NCBI RefSeq assembly: GCF_001434665.1
Contig: NZ_AZDG01000018.1
Coordinates: forward strand, 1-50,681
DNA from: Companilactobacillus tucceti DSM 20183
GTDB taxonomy: Bacteria; Bacillota; Bacilli; Lactobacillales; Lactobacillaceae
Length of the DNA stretch: 50,681 bases
Direction of reading: 5' to 3'
Shown here: piece by piece, positions 31,016 through 40,297 of the stretch
How the letters are laid out: every line of letters begins with the position of its first letter
How positions within the stretch are numbered: the stretch's first letter is position 1
The notes under the pieces: generated by a model
The model's database searches: none
What the model was told of the DNA's origin: nothing
What the model saw: the letters and a program-made list of their open reading frames with translations, nothing else
Program-made: the position numbers and the translations under genes

Positions 31016-32776
31016 ATGGGGATTTTTTCTCGATTGGGTTGGTTCTTTAAGCATCGATGGAAACAATATTCACTAGGAGTATTGGCTCTATTGTTAGTGG
31101 CCGTGTGCAATGTGGTACCTCCGCGTATTGTCGGAATTATCGTTGATGCGGTTAGTAAAAGAACAATGACTATTAACTTTTTGATTATGAATTTACTTTT
31201 ACTACTTTTAGTAGCTATTTTAGGATACTTTTTAAGGTTCGTATGGCAAAAAATGATTTTTGGTAGTTCATACGTTTTAGAACGTGACTTACGTAACCGA
31301 CTATTTCGACATTTTATGAAGATGGATACTACCTTCTATAAGAAATGGCGAACCGGTGATTTAATGGCTCACGCTACTAATGATATTGACGCTGTTAGAG
31401 AAGTAGCTGGTCCTGGTGTTTTGACATTAGCCGATTCACTCATAACCGGCTTATCAATGATTTTTGCCATGGGGATGTTCGTTAATTGGAAATTAACATT
31501 TTATGCAATCTTACCTTTAATACTATTAGCAGTTATGGCTAATATATTGGGAAATAAGATCCATGATGCTTTTATGAAATCTCAAGCAGCATTTTCTAGT
31601 ATCAACAATAAAACTCAGGAAAGTATCGTTGGAGTCAAAGTATTAAAAGCGTTAGGTCAAGAAAAGCAAGACGAACAAGATTTTGATAAATATGTTGATG
31701 AAAATATTAAAGCCAACAAAAAATCTTATCGTTTAGATGCTTTATTTGATCCTCTAACTTCGCTTATCATGGGAATTTCATACGTTATTACGATAATTTT
31801 GGGTGGTTTAGCTGTTATTCATTCTCAAATAACTATTGGTGAACTTGTTTCTTTTATTACCTACATGGCTGAATTGACTTGGCCAATGTTTGCAATTGGT
31901 AGTTTATTTAACATTCTCGAAAGAGGGTCTGCAAGTTACGACCGAATTACCGAGTTACTTGGTGAAAAATCATCCCTTGTTGCGCCTAGACATGAAGTTA
32001 CAGTTTCTCCAAAGGGTACATTGGATTTTGAAATCAAAAAGTTCCATTATCCTGACGATAAAGCCACAGCCTTAAGCAAGGTTAGCTTTGAATTAAAAGA
32101 AGGCCAAACAATGGGGATTGTCGGTCCTACTGGTGGTGGAAAGTCCACAATTATTAGTTTATTAATGAGAGATTTTGACCATTATAACGGTCAAATAACG
32201 GTAGATGATCACGACATTCGAGATTTCAAACTGGATAATTATTTAGACACTATTGGATATGTTCCTCAAACCAACTTTTTATTTTCAACTGACATTCGTG
32301 ACAATATTAGGTTCGCCAATATAGATGCCACTCAAGAACAAGTGGAAAAAGCTGCTCATGTCGCTGATTTGGACAATGATATTAAAGATATGGAAAAAGG
32401 ATACGACACTTTTGTTGGTGAGCTAGGTGTTTCACTATCCGGTGGTCAAAAGCAAAGACTAGCAATTGCCAGAGCGATTTTAAGTGATCCTGGATTATTG
32501 ATTTTAGATGATTCACTTTCTGCGGTTGATTCTAAGACTGAACGAAATATTGAAGAGCGAATTGCCGAGAACAGACGTAACGGAACCACTATTATTGCTG
32601 CAAGCCGTTTGAGTTCCGTTGAATATGCCGATCAGATTTTAGTAGTCGACAATGGAACAATCATTGAACATGGAACACATCAAGAATTATTGGCAAATAA
32701 AGGTTGGTATTATGATACTTTCAATCTTCAAGCCAAAAATGCTGAAATTGAAGGGAGGCTGAATAATCGTGAGTAA
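31016..32776 (+). CDS. Heterodimeric multidrug ABC exporter, degenerate-site subunit
   Basis: The 586-residue half-transporter has six membrane segments (1-310) and an ATPase domain with Walker A GPTGGGKST and signature LSGGQKQR. The catalytic glutamate after Walker B is Asp (LLILDDSLSAVD) and the switch histidine is Ser (AASRLSSV). This is the pattern of LmrC/BmrC-type subunits, whose own site is catalytically weak. It overlaps the partner gene by eight bases. The likely substrates are drugs or lipophilic toxic compounds; the MerR-type promoter suggests induction by such a compound. Confidence 0.9.
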   Translation: MGIFSRLGWFFKHRWKQYSLGVLALLLVAVCNVVPPRIVGIIVDAVSKRTMTINFLIMNLLLLLLVAILGYFLRFVWQKMIFGSSYVLERDLRNRLFRHFMKMDTTFYKKWRTGDLMAHATNDIDAVREVAGPGVLTLADSLITGLSMIFAMGMFVNWKLTFYAILPLILLAVMANILGNKIHDAFMKSQAAFSSINNKTQESIVGVKVLKALGQEKQDEQDFDKYVDENIKANKKSYRLDALFDPLTSLIMGISYVITIILGGLAVIHSQITIGELVSFITYMAELTWPMFAIGSLFNILERGSASYDRITELLGEKSSLVAPRHEVTVSPKGTLDFEIKKFHYPDDKATALSKVSFELKEGQTMGIVGPTGGGKSTIISLLMRDFDHYNGQITVDDHDIRDFKLDNYLDTIGYVPQTNFLFSTDIRDNIRFANIDATQEQVEKAAHVADLDNDIKDMEKGYDTFVGELGVSLSGGQKQRLAIARAILSDPGLLILDDSLSAVDSKTERNIEERIAENRRNGTTIIAASRLSSVEYADQILVVDNGTIIEHGTHQELLANKGWYYDTFNLQAKNAEIEGRLNNRE

Positions 32777-34556
32777 AAATGAAAAAGAAACGATCAACGA
32801 TATTCATGCCCTCTCCAAAAAACAGCAAAGAAACATCTTAAAGCGATTATTAGGATTTGCATGGGCTTTTAAACGTCAGTTTACTACGGCAATAATTTTT
32901 GCCATTAGCTTAAGTATTATAAATATAATCCTGCCAAGACTTTTGCAATACTATATGGATCACTATTTAGTTCATCAAAATACTGGTATCCAAATCATTG
33001 TAGGATTCGCTTTAGTTTATTTTATTGGAACCATAATCAAAGCCATAGTGCAATTCATCCAAAACTTTGCTTTCTCTATGGGAGCTGAAAGAACTCTAGA
33101 AAGAATTCGCAGCCAGTTATTTCGTAAATTGCATACTTTAGGAATGGATTACTTCGATAAAACTCCTGCCGGTTCGATTGTTTCAAGAGTTACTAATGAT
33201 ACTAAAACCCTATATGATTTCTGGACTCTGTTTTTAATGATTTTAATTGCATCATTTTCGATGATTTCAGCATTTATTGCAATGCTATCAGTAAATGTGA
33301 CTTTAGCTATAGCGACTGCCCTATTCGTAATCGCCTTATATTTACTAGTTTGGTTATATCAACATCTTAGTTCCAAAATATATCAACGTTTACGTGAGTA
33401 TTTGAGCCAAATCAATACTAAACTCAATGAATCTCTTATGGGCATTAGTATCATCCAGCAATTTGGTCAGCAAAAAAGAATGATCTCTGAATTTGAAAAT
33501 AAAAATAATCAGTATTTCAATCAGAGAAATAAAATGATCAATGTAAACTCATTTTTACTTTATCCAACTATTACACTTATGTTCACATTGTCAGAAGTTA
33601 TTTCCCTTGGTGGATTTGGACTGGAAAGTACCCACACGATCGTTGCAGCTGGTGTAATTTATGCTTTTATTTCTTATCAGCAAAACTTCTTCAATCCTTT
33701 GTCGAATGTAATGAATTACATGTCATATTTTCAAGATGGGATGGTAGCCGGATATAGAATTATGAAATTATTTGATAATTCAACAACTACCCCTATTCAA
33801 AATGAACACAGTTCTTCAAAAATAGAACTAGGAAAAATAGAATTTCGACATGTGACCTTTGGCTATCTACCAGACGAACCCATTTTAAAGGACATTTCTT
33901 TTACAGTTAAGCCTGGTCAAACCTTAGCATTAGTTGGCCATACTGGTAGCGGTAAAAGTTCAATTATAAATATATTGTTGCGCTTTTATGAGTTTGGAGA
34001 AGGTCAAATATTGATCGACGACCATGACATACGCGATTACTCCACTAATGAACTTAGGAAAAAAATTGGATTAGTAATTCAAGAACCATACTTATTTTAT
34101 GGTGATATTGCTAAAAATATCAGAATGTACGATGACGATATCTCCGATCAACAAGTTCAAAGGGCGGCCGAATTTGTGGACGCTAATGAATTTATTGAAA
34201 AACTTCCAAATAAGTATCATGCAAAAGTAAGCGAACGTGGAAGTAGTTTTTCGACAGGTCAACGTCAATTAATATCATTTGCCAGAACTATAGTTAGAAA
34301 TCCTAAAATATTGATTTTGGACGAAGCGACGGCAAATATCGACCCTCAAACAGAACAAAGTATCACTCGCGGACTATCCAAAATGAGAAGTGACCGTACA
34401 ACTATTGCCATTGCTCATAGATTATCCACGGTTCAAGATGCCGACCAGATTTTGGTGCTTAGTCACGGACGTATAGCCGAAAGAGGTACACATGACGAGC
34501 TACTAAAAGCTGGCGGACTTTATTCAGAGCTTTATGAACTTCAGTCTATGAATTAA
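32769..34556 (+). CDS. Heterodimeric multidrug ABC exporter, catalytic-site subunit
   Basis: The 595-residue partner starts at GTG after AGGGAGG. Its ATPase domain has Walker A GHTGSGKSS, a normal Walker B with glutamate (LILDEATANID) and the switch histidine (AIAHRLSTV). Its signature is altered to FSTGQRQL. Together with the preceding subunit this gives one canonical and one degenerate ATP site, as in LmrCD and BmrCD. The N-terminal extension before the first membrane segment is about 35 residues. Confidence 0.9.
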   Translation: MSKNEKETINDIHALSKKQQRNILKRLLGFAWAFKRQFTTAIIFAISLSIINIILPRLLQYYMDHYLVHQNTGIQIIVGFALVYFIGTIIKAIVQFIQNFAFSMGAERTLERIRSQLFRKLHTLGMDYFDKTPAGSIVSRVTNDTKTLYDFWTLFLMILIASFSMISAFIAMLSVNVTLAIATALFVIALYLLVWLYQHLSSKIYQRLREYLSQINTKLNESLMGISIIQQFGQQKRMISEFENKNNQYFNQRNKMINVNSFLLYPTITLMFTLSEVISLGGFGLESTHTIVAAGVIYAFISYQQNFFNPLSNVMNYMSYFQDGMVAGYRIMKLFDNSTTTPIQNEHSSSKIELGKIEFRHVTFGYLPDEPILKDISFTVKPGQTLALVGHTGSGKSSIINILLRFYEFGEGQILIDDHDIRDYSTNELRKKIGLVIQEPYLFYGDIAKNIRMYDDDISDQQVQRAAEFVDANEFIEKLPNKYHAKVSERGSSFSTGQRQLISFARTIVRNPKILILDEATANIDPQTEQSITRGLSKMRSDRTTIAIAHRLSTVQDADQILVLSHGRIAERGTHDELLKAGGLYSELYELQSMN

Positions 34557-34578
34557 ATAAAAAGGAATAGGTGGAAAA

Positions 34579-35433
34579 ATGAAAAAATTAATTAATGAAG
34601 ATTATTTTGATGGCGAACGTCCTTTATTTAAGGAACATGACGCCCAAATAAATGACACAACTTTTGGTGAAGGTGAATCACCTCTAAAGGAAACACATGA
34701 CTTAGACTTAAACAACGTAGTATTTAAATGGAAGTATCCACTATGGTATTCAAAAAATATCACCGTTGATGATTCAATTTTTGAAACAATGTCACGTTCA
34801 GGAATTTGGTATACAGATAATATCGAAATTACAAATTCCGCTCTCCAAGCTCCCAAATTATTCAGACGAGCAAGTCAAATTAAACTAGAAAACGTCCACT
34901 TCTCAGATGCAGAGGAAACCATGTGGAGTTGTAAAGATATAAATTTAAATAACGTTCAAATCAACGGCAACTATTTTGGAATGAACAGTGAAAATATTTA
35001 TGCTGAAAACATTAACGTCGTAGGTAATTATGTCTTTGACGGTGCTAAAAATATTGAAGTTCATAATTCAACATTCGTATCAAAAGACGCCTTTTGGAAT
35101 TGTGAGAATGTTACTATTTATGATTCAAAAATTAGTGGTGAGTATCTAGCTTGGAATACTAAAAATCTTACTTTAGTAAATTGCACAATTGAAAGCGAAC
35201 AAGGTCTTTGTTATCTAGACAATCTAAAGATGATAAACTGCAAAGTATTGAGAACCGATTTAGCTTTTGAGTACTGTTCAAATATTGACGCAGAAATTAC
35301 AACAAACGTAATGAGTATCAAAAATCCAATCAGTGGAACGATCAAAGTAAAATCCGTCGATAATATTATTTTCGATGATCCCGAGATTGATCCAAATAAA
35401 ACAAATATTACAACAAAAAAATTAGTTAAATAA
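34579..35433 (+). CDS. DUF3737 family right-handed beta-helix-like protein
   Basis: The 284-residue protein consists of short repeats with regularly spaced Asn, Val, Ile and aromatic residues (for example NITVDDSIF, NIEITNSAL, NINVVGNYVF, NVTIYDSKI). This predicts a parallel beta-helix, and it matches DUF3737. There is no signal peptide, so it is cytoplasmic. GGTGG precedes ATG and the gene follows the ABC exporter by 22 bases, so it is coinduced. The molecular role is unknown. Similar beta-helix folds bind DNA gyrase (pentapeptide proteins) or glycans, but no such claim can be made here. Confidence 0.8.
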   Translation: MKKLINEDYFDGERPLFKEHDAQINDTTFGEGESPLKETHDLDLNNVVFKWKYPLWYSKNITVDDSIFETMSRSGIWYTDNIEITNSALQAPKLFRRASQIKLENVHFSDAEETMWSCKDINLNNVQINGNYFGMNSENIYAENINVVGNYVFDGAKNIEVHNSTFVSKDAFWNCENVTIYDSKISGEYLAWNTKNLTLVNCTIESEQGLCYLDNLKMINCKVLRTDLAFEYCSNIDAEITTNVMSIKNPISGTIKVKSVDNIIFDDPEIDPNKTNITTKKLVK

Positions 35434-35443
35434 ACGCTATAGA

Positions 35444-35479
35444 AGAATGAGGCCGTGACGTATGTCACAGCCTCATTCT
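35444..35479 (+). terminator. H1 hairpin of repeat D; terminator of the exporter operon
   Basis: GAATGAGGCCGTGAC-GTAT-GTCACAGCCTCATTC pairs over 15 bp with one mismatch. Confidence 0.75.
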
Positions 35480-35496
35480 TCATTTCTAAAATTTTA

Positions 35497-35620
35497 TATC
35501 CTAAACGTGCAGCAAAAGGCTGCAACCTCCACATAGCTACGAACCATGAATGATTGATGGTGCCAATCATTCGTGGTCCCTAGGCTATGCTCCGGTGGCA
35601 AAACGCCTTTTGCTGCACTC
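35497..35620 (-). repeat. Composite hairpin repeat, copy D
   Basis: Full-length copy with outer arms GTGCAGCAAAAGGC and GCCTTTTGCTGCAC. The arms differ from copies A and C (CAGCA/TGCTG instead of CACA/TGTG) but remain paired, which indicates selection on structure. It fills the gap between two convergent genes. Confidence 0.8.
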
Positions 35621-35626
35621 TTATTT

Positions 35627-36292
35627 TTATTCAGTTATATAATCTAACAATTTAAAAATAATGATCTTATTTTCTTCTGGAACCGGATAATCCATAATCT
35701 CGTTAGGTGTTTGCTTTAAATCAGAATTTTCCGTATAACTTCCATCGTTAATTGCAATTTCTTTCACATCATCCGTTTGAGGCTCAAAATGGAATTGTAA
35801 GCCAATAACACGATGATTCATTACAAATCCCTGATTCTTCAACAAATCACTTGAAAATAGCAGTTTGGCCTCTTTAGGAATCTCAAACATCTCTTCATGC
35901 CAATGTAAAGCCATCAACTTATTTGGTATCTCGGGAATATCATGCGTTTGCAAATAAACAGGTGCCCATCCAACTTCTTTAACTGGCGATTTTTCAACGG
36001 AATAACCCATCGTTTTAGTAATTTGTTGAGCTCCATAACATGCCCCAAACATTGGGATATTTTTATCAAGCAACTGTTTTATAAGTGCCCTTTCAGACTT
36101 TATCCAATCTAAATCATCATTAGGACTCATTGGACCACCTAAAATAACCAGCATATCGGTTTCTTCAACACTAGGCAAAATTCCAAATGCATAAGGATGA
36201 TAAACATAAATATCATATCCATGTAAATGTGCCCAGTCTTTAATAGCTCCTGGACCCTCATTAGGTGTATGTTGCAAAACATTGATCCTCAT
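35627..36292 (-). CDS. Class I glutamine amidotransferase-like protein
   Basis: The 221-residue protein has the GATase fold with LGGPMSPND, nucleophile GACYGAQQI (Cys85) and the histidine of IGLQFHFEP. It resembles the stand-alone GMP-synthase-like or gamma-glutamyl hydrolase-like amidotransferases, with no synthetase domain attached. Substrate unknown. It follows the ECF S component gene by 14 bases, so the two may be cotranscribed, which might hint at a vitamin-related or amine substrate (weak inference). Confidence 0.8.
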   Translation of the reverse strand: MRINVLQHTPNEGPGAIKDWAHLHGYDIYVYHPYAFGILPSVEETDMLVILGGPMSPNDDLDWIKSERALIKQLLDKNIPMFGACYGAQQITKTMGYSVEKSPVKEVGWAPVYLQTHDIPEIPNKLMALHWHEEMFEIPKEAKLLFSSDLLKNQGFVMNHRVIGLQFHFEPQTDDVKEIAINDGSYTENSDLKQTPNEIMDYPVPEENKIIIFKLLDYITE

Positions 36293-36306
36293 TGATACAA
36301 GCCTCT

Positions 36307-36897
36307 TTAATCTAAAAATTTATTAGCTTTTAATATAGCTGTTGAGATGGCCGGAGCAATAATGATTGCGGCAATCATTTCGGGTACACCATTTGTTCCA
36401 ACAATGATCAATAACAGTTTATTAAGTAAATCAGTTTGTGTCGCATATGCTTGTGACAAAACACTAGCATACATAACGCGCATTAATCCTAAAACAAGAA
36501 CAGTATTAGTTAATGATCCTGCCGCTGCAGATATTCCCATAGCAACTAATTTATTTTTAAAATGCTTTTTTAAGGCCAGATAAACATAACCAGCAACAAT
36601 ACCAACTATAATTCTTGGTAAAATGGCAACTATTGGATTAGTAAATACCATAGTATCAATTATGGAAGTTGGACTGGTGAAGGCACGTATCATCGTTCCC
36701 AGTCCCCAAACAAGACCGACAATTGACCCATACTTTGGACCAAGTACAATTGCAGCTACGATAACCGTTATATGAATAATCGTTATATTTATGAATCCTG
36801 TTGGGATGAATCCCAAAAAAGGCACCAGTGATTGAACAAAAATAATCGCCATCAAGATACCTAAAATAGCAATGCGATAGGCTTTTCTTCTTTGCAT
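36307..36897 (-). CDS. ECF transporter S component (PanT-like)
   Basis: The 196-residue protein has six membrane segments and the S-component pattern: short basic N-terminus (RRKAYRIAILGILMAIIF), then PLFGFIP-like FLGFIPTG, then VLGPKYGSIVGLVWGLGTM. Such proteins bind a vitamin and dock on the shared EcfAA'T module encoded elsewhere. By overall resemblance pantothenate is possible, but the substrate is not certain. There is no recognisable riboswitch in the 5' region, only TATAAT and GAGGGG. Confidence 0.75.
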   Translation of the reverse strand: MQRRKAYRIAILGILMAIIFVQSLVPFLGFIPTGFINITIIHITVIVAAIVLGPKYGSIVGLVWGLGTMIRAFTSPTSIIDTMVFTNPIVAILPRIIVGIVAGYVYLALKKHFKNKLVAMGISAAAGSLTNTVLVLGLMRVMYASVLSQAYATQTDLLNKLLLIIVGTNGVPEMIAAIIIAPAISTAILKANKFLD

Positions 36898-36984
36898 TTA
36901 CTATAAACCCCTCAAATTTATTTCTTTAATTCTATATTATTATACAAAACATATCAAAATTTAATCTTTATCCCTTATTTTAAA

Positions 36985-37042
36985 ACAAAAAAAGCCTTTG
37001 GTTCAGCGTAAAAAAATTACGTGAACTAAAGACTTTTTTATT
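36985..37042 (-). terminator. Terminator after proC
   Basis: A long imperfect stem (AAAGTCTTTAGTTCACGTAA against TTACGCTGAACCAAAGGCTTT, minus strand) ends in TTTTTTTG. Its base overlaps the proC stop codon. Confidence 0.75.
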
Positions 37043-37805
37043 CACCTTCAGCTGCATCAACAGCTTTTATAACGGCGTTACGGAATCCGTTTTCTTCCAA
37101 TGCGGCAACACCTTTGATAGTTGAACCACCTGGAGATGTAACCTCATCTTTTAAAGCTGATGGATTTAGATCTGATTGTTTAGCTAACTTGCTAGCACCA
37201 ATAGCCATACCAATGGCAGCATCATAAGCTAATTCTCTACTTAGTCCATGTTTTACACCAGCATCACTAAGAGCTTCAATAAACAAATCCAAAAAGGCAG
37301 GGCTGCATCCAGCAACAGTACCTAATATACCTAATTGTTCACTTGGAACTTCAACTAATTGACCAGTATATCCCAAAATAGAAGCAACTTTTTTCTTATC
37401 CTCTGGAGTAAATTTATCTGAATAAGTTATACCAGTAAATCCAGCGCCCACTTTTACAGGAGTATTAGGAATTGCATGTGCCACTTTGTCATATCCTAAA
37501 ACTTGCTTTAGATGAGCTACGGTACCTGTACCCGTAAAGGCCACTACAAGCTTGCCATCAACAATATCTTTTAATTCTTTTAACACACTGTCCAAGGCAT
37601 TAGCACCAACACCAATAAAGATAACATCAGTATCAGCTAACTGTTTGATCTTAGAAACAATTTTAAATCCTAATTGATCTCTTAAATCTTTTGTACGAGA
37701 TGATTTACCACCCTTGACGATAATTTCATTTTCATCATAACCATTTTTTACTAATCCGGTTATAACTGCTCCGCCTATACTACCTGCACCGATAAAACCA
37801 ATCAT
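37038..37805 (-). CDS. proC: Pyrroline-5-carboxylate reductase
   Basis: The start at 37805 follows AAAGGAG at eight bases and gives a 255-residue protein beginning MIGFIGAGSIGGAVI, the Rossmann NADPH site. The C-terminal dimer domain carries LGTVAGCSPAFLDLFIEAL and DEVTSPGGSTIKGVAALEENGFRNA, the ProC signature. It reduces pyrroline-5-carboxylate to proline. No proA or proB genes are close, so the substrate may come from other sources. It is monocistronic. Confidence 0.9.
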   Translation of the reverse strand: MIGFIGAGSIGGAVITGLVKNGYDENEIIVKGGKSSRTKDLRDQLGFKIVSKIKQLADTDVIFIGVGANALDSVLKELKDIVDGKLVVAFTGTGTVAHLKQVLGYDKVAHAIPNTPVKVGAGFTGITYSDKFTPEDKKKVASILGYTGQLVEVPSEQLGILGTVAGCSPAFLDLFIEALSDAGVKHGLSRELAYDAAIGMAIGASKLAKQSDLNPSALKDEVTSPGGSTIKGVAALEENGFRNAVIKAVDAAEGE

Positions 37806-37904
37806 ATTCAAGTCTCCTTTTTTATTCATTATCCTTATTTTAAATGATTAACAAATAAATACAAATTCATATTTTGATATAAAAAAAGCCGCCAATAGGC
37901 GACT

Positions 37905-39284
37905 TTACTTGAATGTTCCACTAATACTCTTAATACCATAATATTTAGCCATCCAGACATTCATCCAGGAACCTGGATCTTCTAATGTATTGGCTGTGTA
38001 ATTAATAGAATTATATTGATTAGTCTTTCCAGCGTTTTCAAAGTTAGGAAGAATTTTGATCGTAACTTCTTTCTTACCATCAGCTTTTGCAGACTCGATT
38101 TTTTTAACATTATTAGTTTGAATTGCATAATCAGAATGAATGTCAGAATATGCTCTAGAAAAACTAACTGCAAAAACAATCAAAGACAACGCCGTTATGA
38201 CCCACTTAACACTGTTCAATTTAAATACATTACTGCGTTGATAAACTCTATAAAGCATGTATGCCATCATAATGATCATAAAGACATATGGTCCAAAGAA
38301 TGCTCGATAAGAACCCGATATAACTTCTAAAGGACCTACTGGAGAAAGCATCAATGAGAACAACGATGCTAAGAATCCAATAAATAGAATAGCTAAATTC
38401 ATATAATCCTTTTTGTCCAAGACTTTAACGATCAAGGCTAAGATAACGACTACTGCAAAAGTAATCATCAACGGCATAGAATTATGCTTAATTAATTTCA
38501 AAATATCAATGAATTTAATCATCAATAACAATATTGTATTCTTGTCACCTCTACCTTGTGACGCAGGTGAAAGTATAATCAGTAGGCTTCCTAACATACT
38601 AAAAATAATTCCTAAAATATGCCAAATCTTGATTTTTTTGAAGCTTCTTAAATAGTATGCTCCAAACAATACCAACATTATTACAACACTAGGTCCACTA
38701 TTTTCACTACTTGTTCCAGCTAAGAATCCTAAGACGATTGCTCCAATAATTATCCAAGCAGAATTATTTTTCTCTAAATTTTTAAGACCAAATAACATGA
38801 AACTAAGATAGAAAATACTCATCCAAAGATAGTTTCCCGCACCAGAGATCCAATAAATCGTTGTTCCTGGTAGTGGTAAAAAGAACCATAGTGCAATTGC
38901 TATCAAGAACTCTAGAAAAATTGGCAATTTTTCTTTAGTCAATGTCTGTACTATTTGTTTAATTAAAATTAGTAATCCTAAAAAGACGAATGTATTAACA
39001 ACATCAAAGACACCTTTTGGAAACTGCATCATAATTTGTACAAAACTATGAGCTAGTATACGTCCATTCCACATAAAATAATGATTATATTGTGAAGCGA
39101 AGATATCAAATATACTATGAAATGGTCTCGTATGTTCTGTGACAGATGGACCATCATAGAAAAAGTGGTAAATAAAATCATCTGCAGTTAACAATGAAAA
39201 ATGATTTAGTATAAATACAACTGCAAAAGTCGCTACATATAGTAACCCTGGCAGTATATATTTACGTTTATTACTTGAATTCAT
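37905..39284 (-). CDS. DUF6056-like polytopic membrane protein
   Basis: From the ATG at 39284 (GGGGG upstream) the protein has 459 residues and about 11 membrane segments. Its early extracytoplasmic loop contains TADDFIYHF and FMWNGRILAH, as in DUF6056 and related glucosyltransferase-like membrane proteins that use lipid-linked sugars. A soluble extracellular part forms the last about 70 residues. It probably decorates a surface polymer, which is inference. It is monocistronic and lies between proC and a MerR gene. Confidence 0.7.
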   Translation of the reverse strand: MNSSNKRKYILPGLLYVATFAVVFILNHFSLLTADDFIYHFFYDGPSVTEHTRPFHSIFDIFASQYNHYFMWNGRILAHSFVQIMMQFPKGVFDVVNTFVFLGLLILIKQIVQTLTKEKLPIFLEFLIAIALWFFLPLPGTTIYWISGAGNYLWMSIFYLSFMLFGLKNLEKNNSAWIIIGAIVLGFLAGTSSENSGPSVVIMLVLFGAYYLRSFKKIKIWHILGIIFSMLGSLLIILSPASQGRGDKNTILLLMIKFIDILKLIKHNSMPLMITFAVVVILALIVKVLDKKDYMNLAILFIGFLASLFSLMLSPVGPLEVISGSYRAFFGPYVFMIIMMAYMLYRVYQRSNVFKLNSVKWVITALSLIVFAVSFSRAYSDIHSDYAIQTNNVKKIESAKADGKKEVTIKILPNFENAGKTNQYNSINYTANTLEDPGSWMNVWMAKYYGIKSISGTFK

Positions 39285-39394
39285 GCGTTTTGTATCCCCC
39301 TTATTTACGCAAGGATAGAATAAATATATCATGAACCCAGGAAATTTTTATGAGATTTTTAAATTATTTAACTATATTGAAATAATTTTTAAGC

Positions 39395-40153
39395 TTATTC
39401 TGTGAAATGCTCGACTACTTTTTTCAACAATTCTGTAACTGGCTTTCCAGCTTTATCATCATAGTATTTGGCAAATCGTCCATCATTCACATACATTTGT
39501 ACCAATTCTCTATGTGCCTTTTTGCTGTAATTAGGCCATGAATACTCTAGCCATTCTTTATGTTCGAGATAGATTTTTTGAGACAACTCTGAGTCTAGTT
39601 CAGGGTTTTCACTCAATATATTCAAATCATCTATCAATTGTTTTTCGATATTATTCATTTTAGTAAACTGTTCTTTTGTTAAGTTTCTATATTTTTTGTT
39701 GGCTTGATAAACCGTCTCTACACCATAGTTTTTACGGATCTCGTCACCGTATTTTTTCTCGTTATCTTTTATTGCGTTTTCTTTGAAGGCAGCAAATTTT
39801 TCAGAATCTGTCATAATTTTTTCTCCTTTGTAATGCTCAATAGTTTTTTGAATATTTGTTAGAAGTGAATCGAGATGATTCTTTTGAATAAGTAACAACT
39901 TTTGTTGCTGCTCTAAGGCTTCCAGTTCGGAATAGTTTTTACTATCCATTACTTGTTTTATCTTTGTTAACGAAAAATCAAGCGAGCGAAAGAATAAAAT
40001 TTGTTGAAGTCGATCCACTTGTTCCTCTTTATAGATTCGGTACCTTTTATCAGTCATATAACTTGGTTTAAGTAAATCGATCTGATCATAATATCGTAAT
40101 GTACGTGCGCTAACGCCTGATAAATCAGCTAGTTGCTTAACTGTATATTCCAT
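39395..40153 (-). CDS. TipAL-type MerR regulator with TipAS domain
   Basis: From 40153 (after AGGAGGAG) the protein has 252 residues. The MerR winged helix (YTVKQLADLSGVSARTLRYYDQIDLLKPS) and a coiled coil are followed by the TipAS antibiotic-recognition domain from about residue 118, with KYGDEIRKNYG and the ending FAKYYDDKAG...FLTE-like. TipAS domains bind thiopeptides and other hydrophobic compounds. The promoter of the gene is itself a MerR-type site, so autoregulation is likely. No exporter is adjacent; the ABC exporter at 31016 has a MerR promoter with a different repeat. Confidence 0.88.
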   Translation of the reverse strand: MEYTVKQLADLSGVSARTLRYYDQIDLLKPSYMTDKRYRIYKEEQVDRLQQILFFRSLDFSLTKIKQVMDSKNYSELEALEQQQKLLLIQKNHLDSLLTNIQKTIEHYKGEKIMTDSEKFAAFKENAIKDNEKKYGDEIRKNYGVETVYQANKKYRNLTKEQFTKMNNIEKQLIDDLNILSENPELDSELSQKIYLEHKEWLEYSWPNYSKKAHRELVQMYVNDGRFAKYYDDKAGKPVTELLKKVVEHFTE

Positions 40154-40173
40154 AACTCCTCCTAACAAAATTC

Positions 40174-40204
40174 ATAATAAAGATTGACGCAACGTCAAGG
40201 TCAA
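40174..40204 (-). promoter_or_regulatory. MerR-type promoter of the TipAL-like gene
   Basis: On the minus strand TTGACC (40204-40199) and TATTAT (40179-40174) are 19 bases apart, and the spacer contains the perfect inverted repeat TTGACG-TTG-CGTCAA (40198-40184). Confidence 0.7.
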
Positions 40205-40297
40205 GTTATTTTGTAAAATTTGATGCTTTTTATCCTCAAATTAGAAGATTTACGTTAATATTAACAACAAAAGGTATTTAATAGGTTGGTGAAAAAA

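Noticed and set aside
35211-35570. Minus-strand 119-codon frame
   Set aside because: It is half repeat D and half the antisense of the DUF3737 gene.
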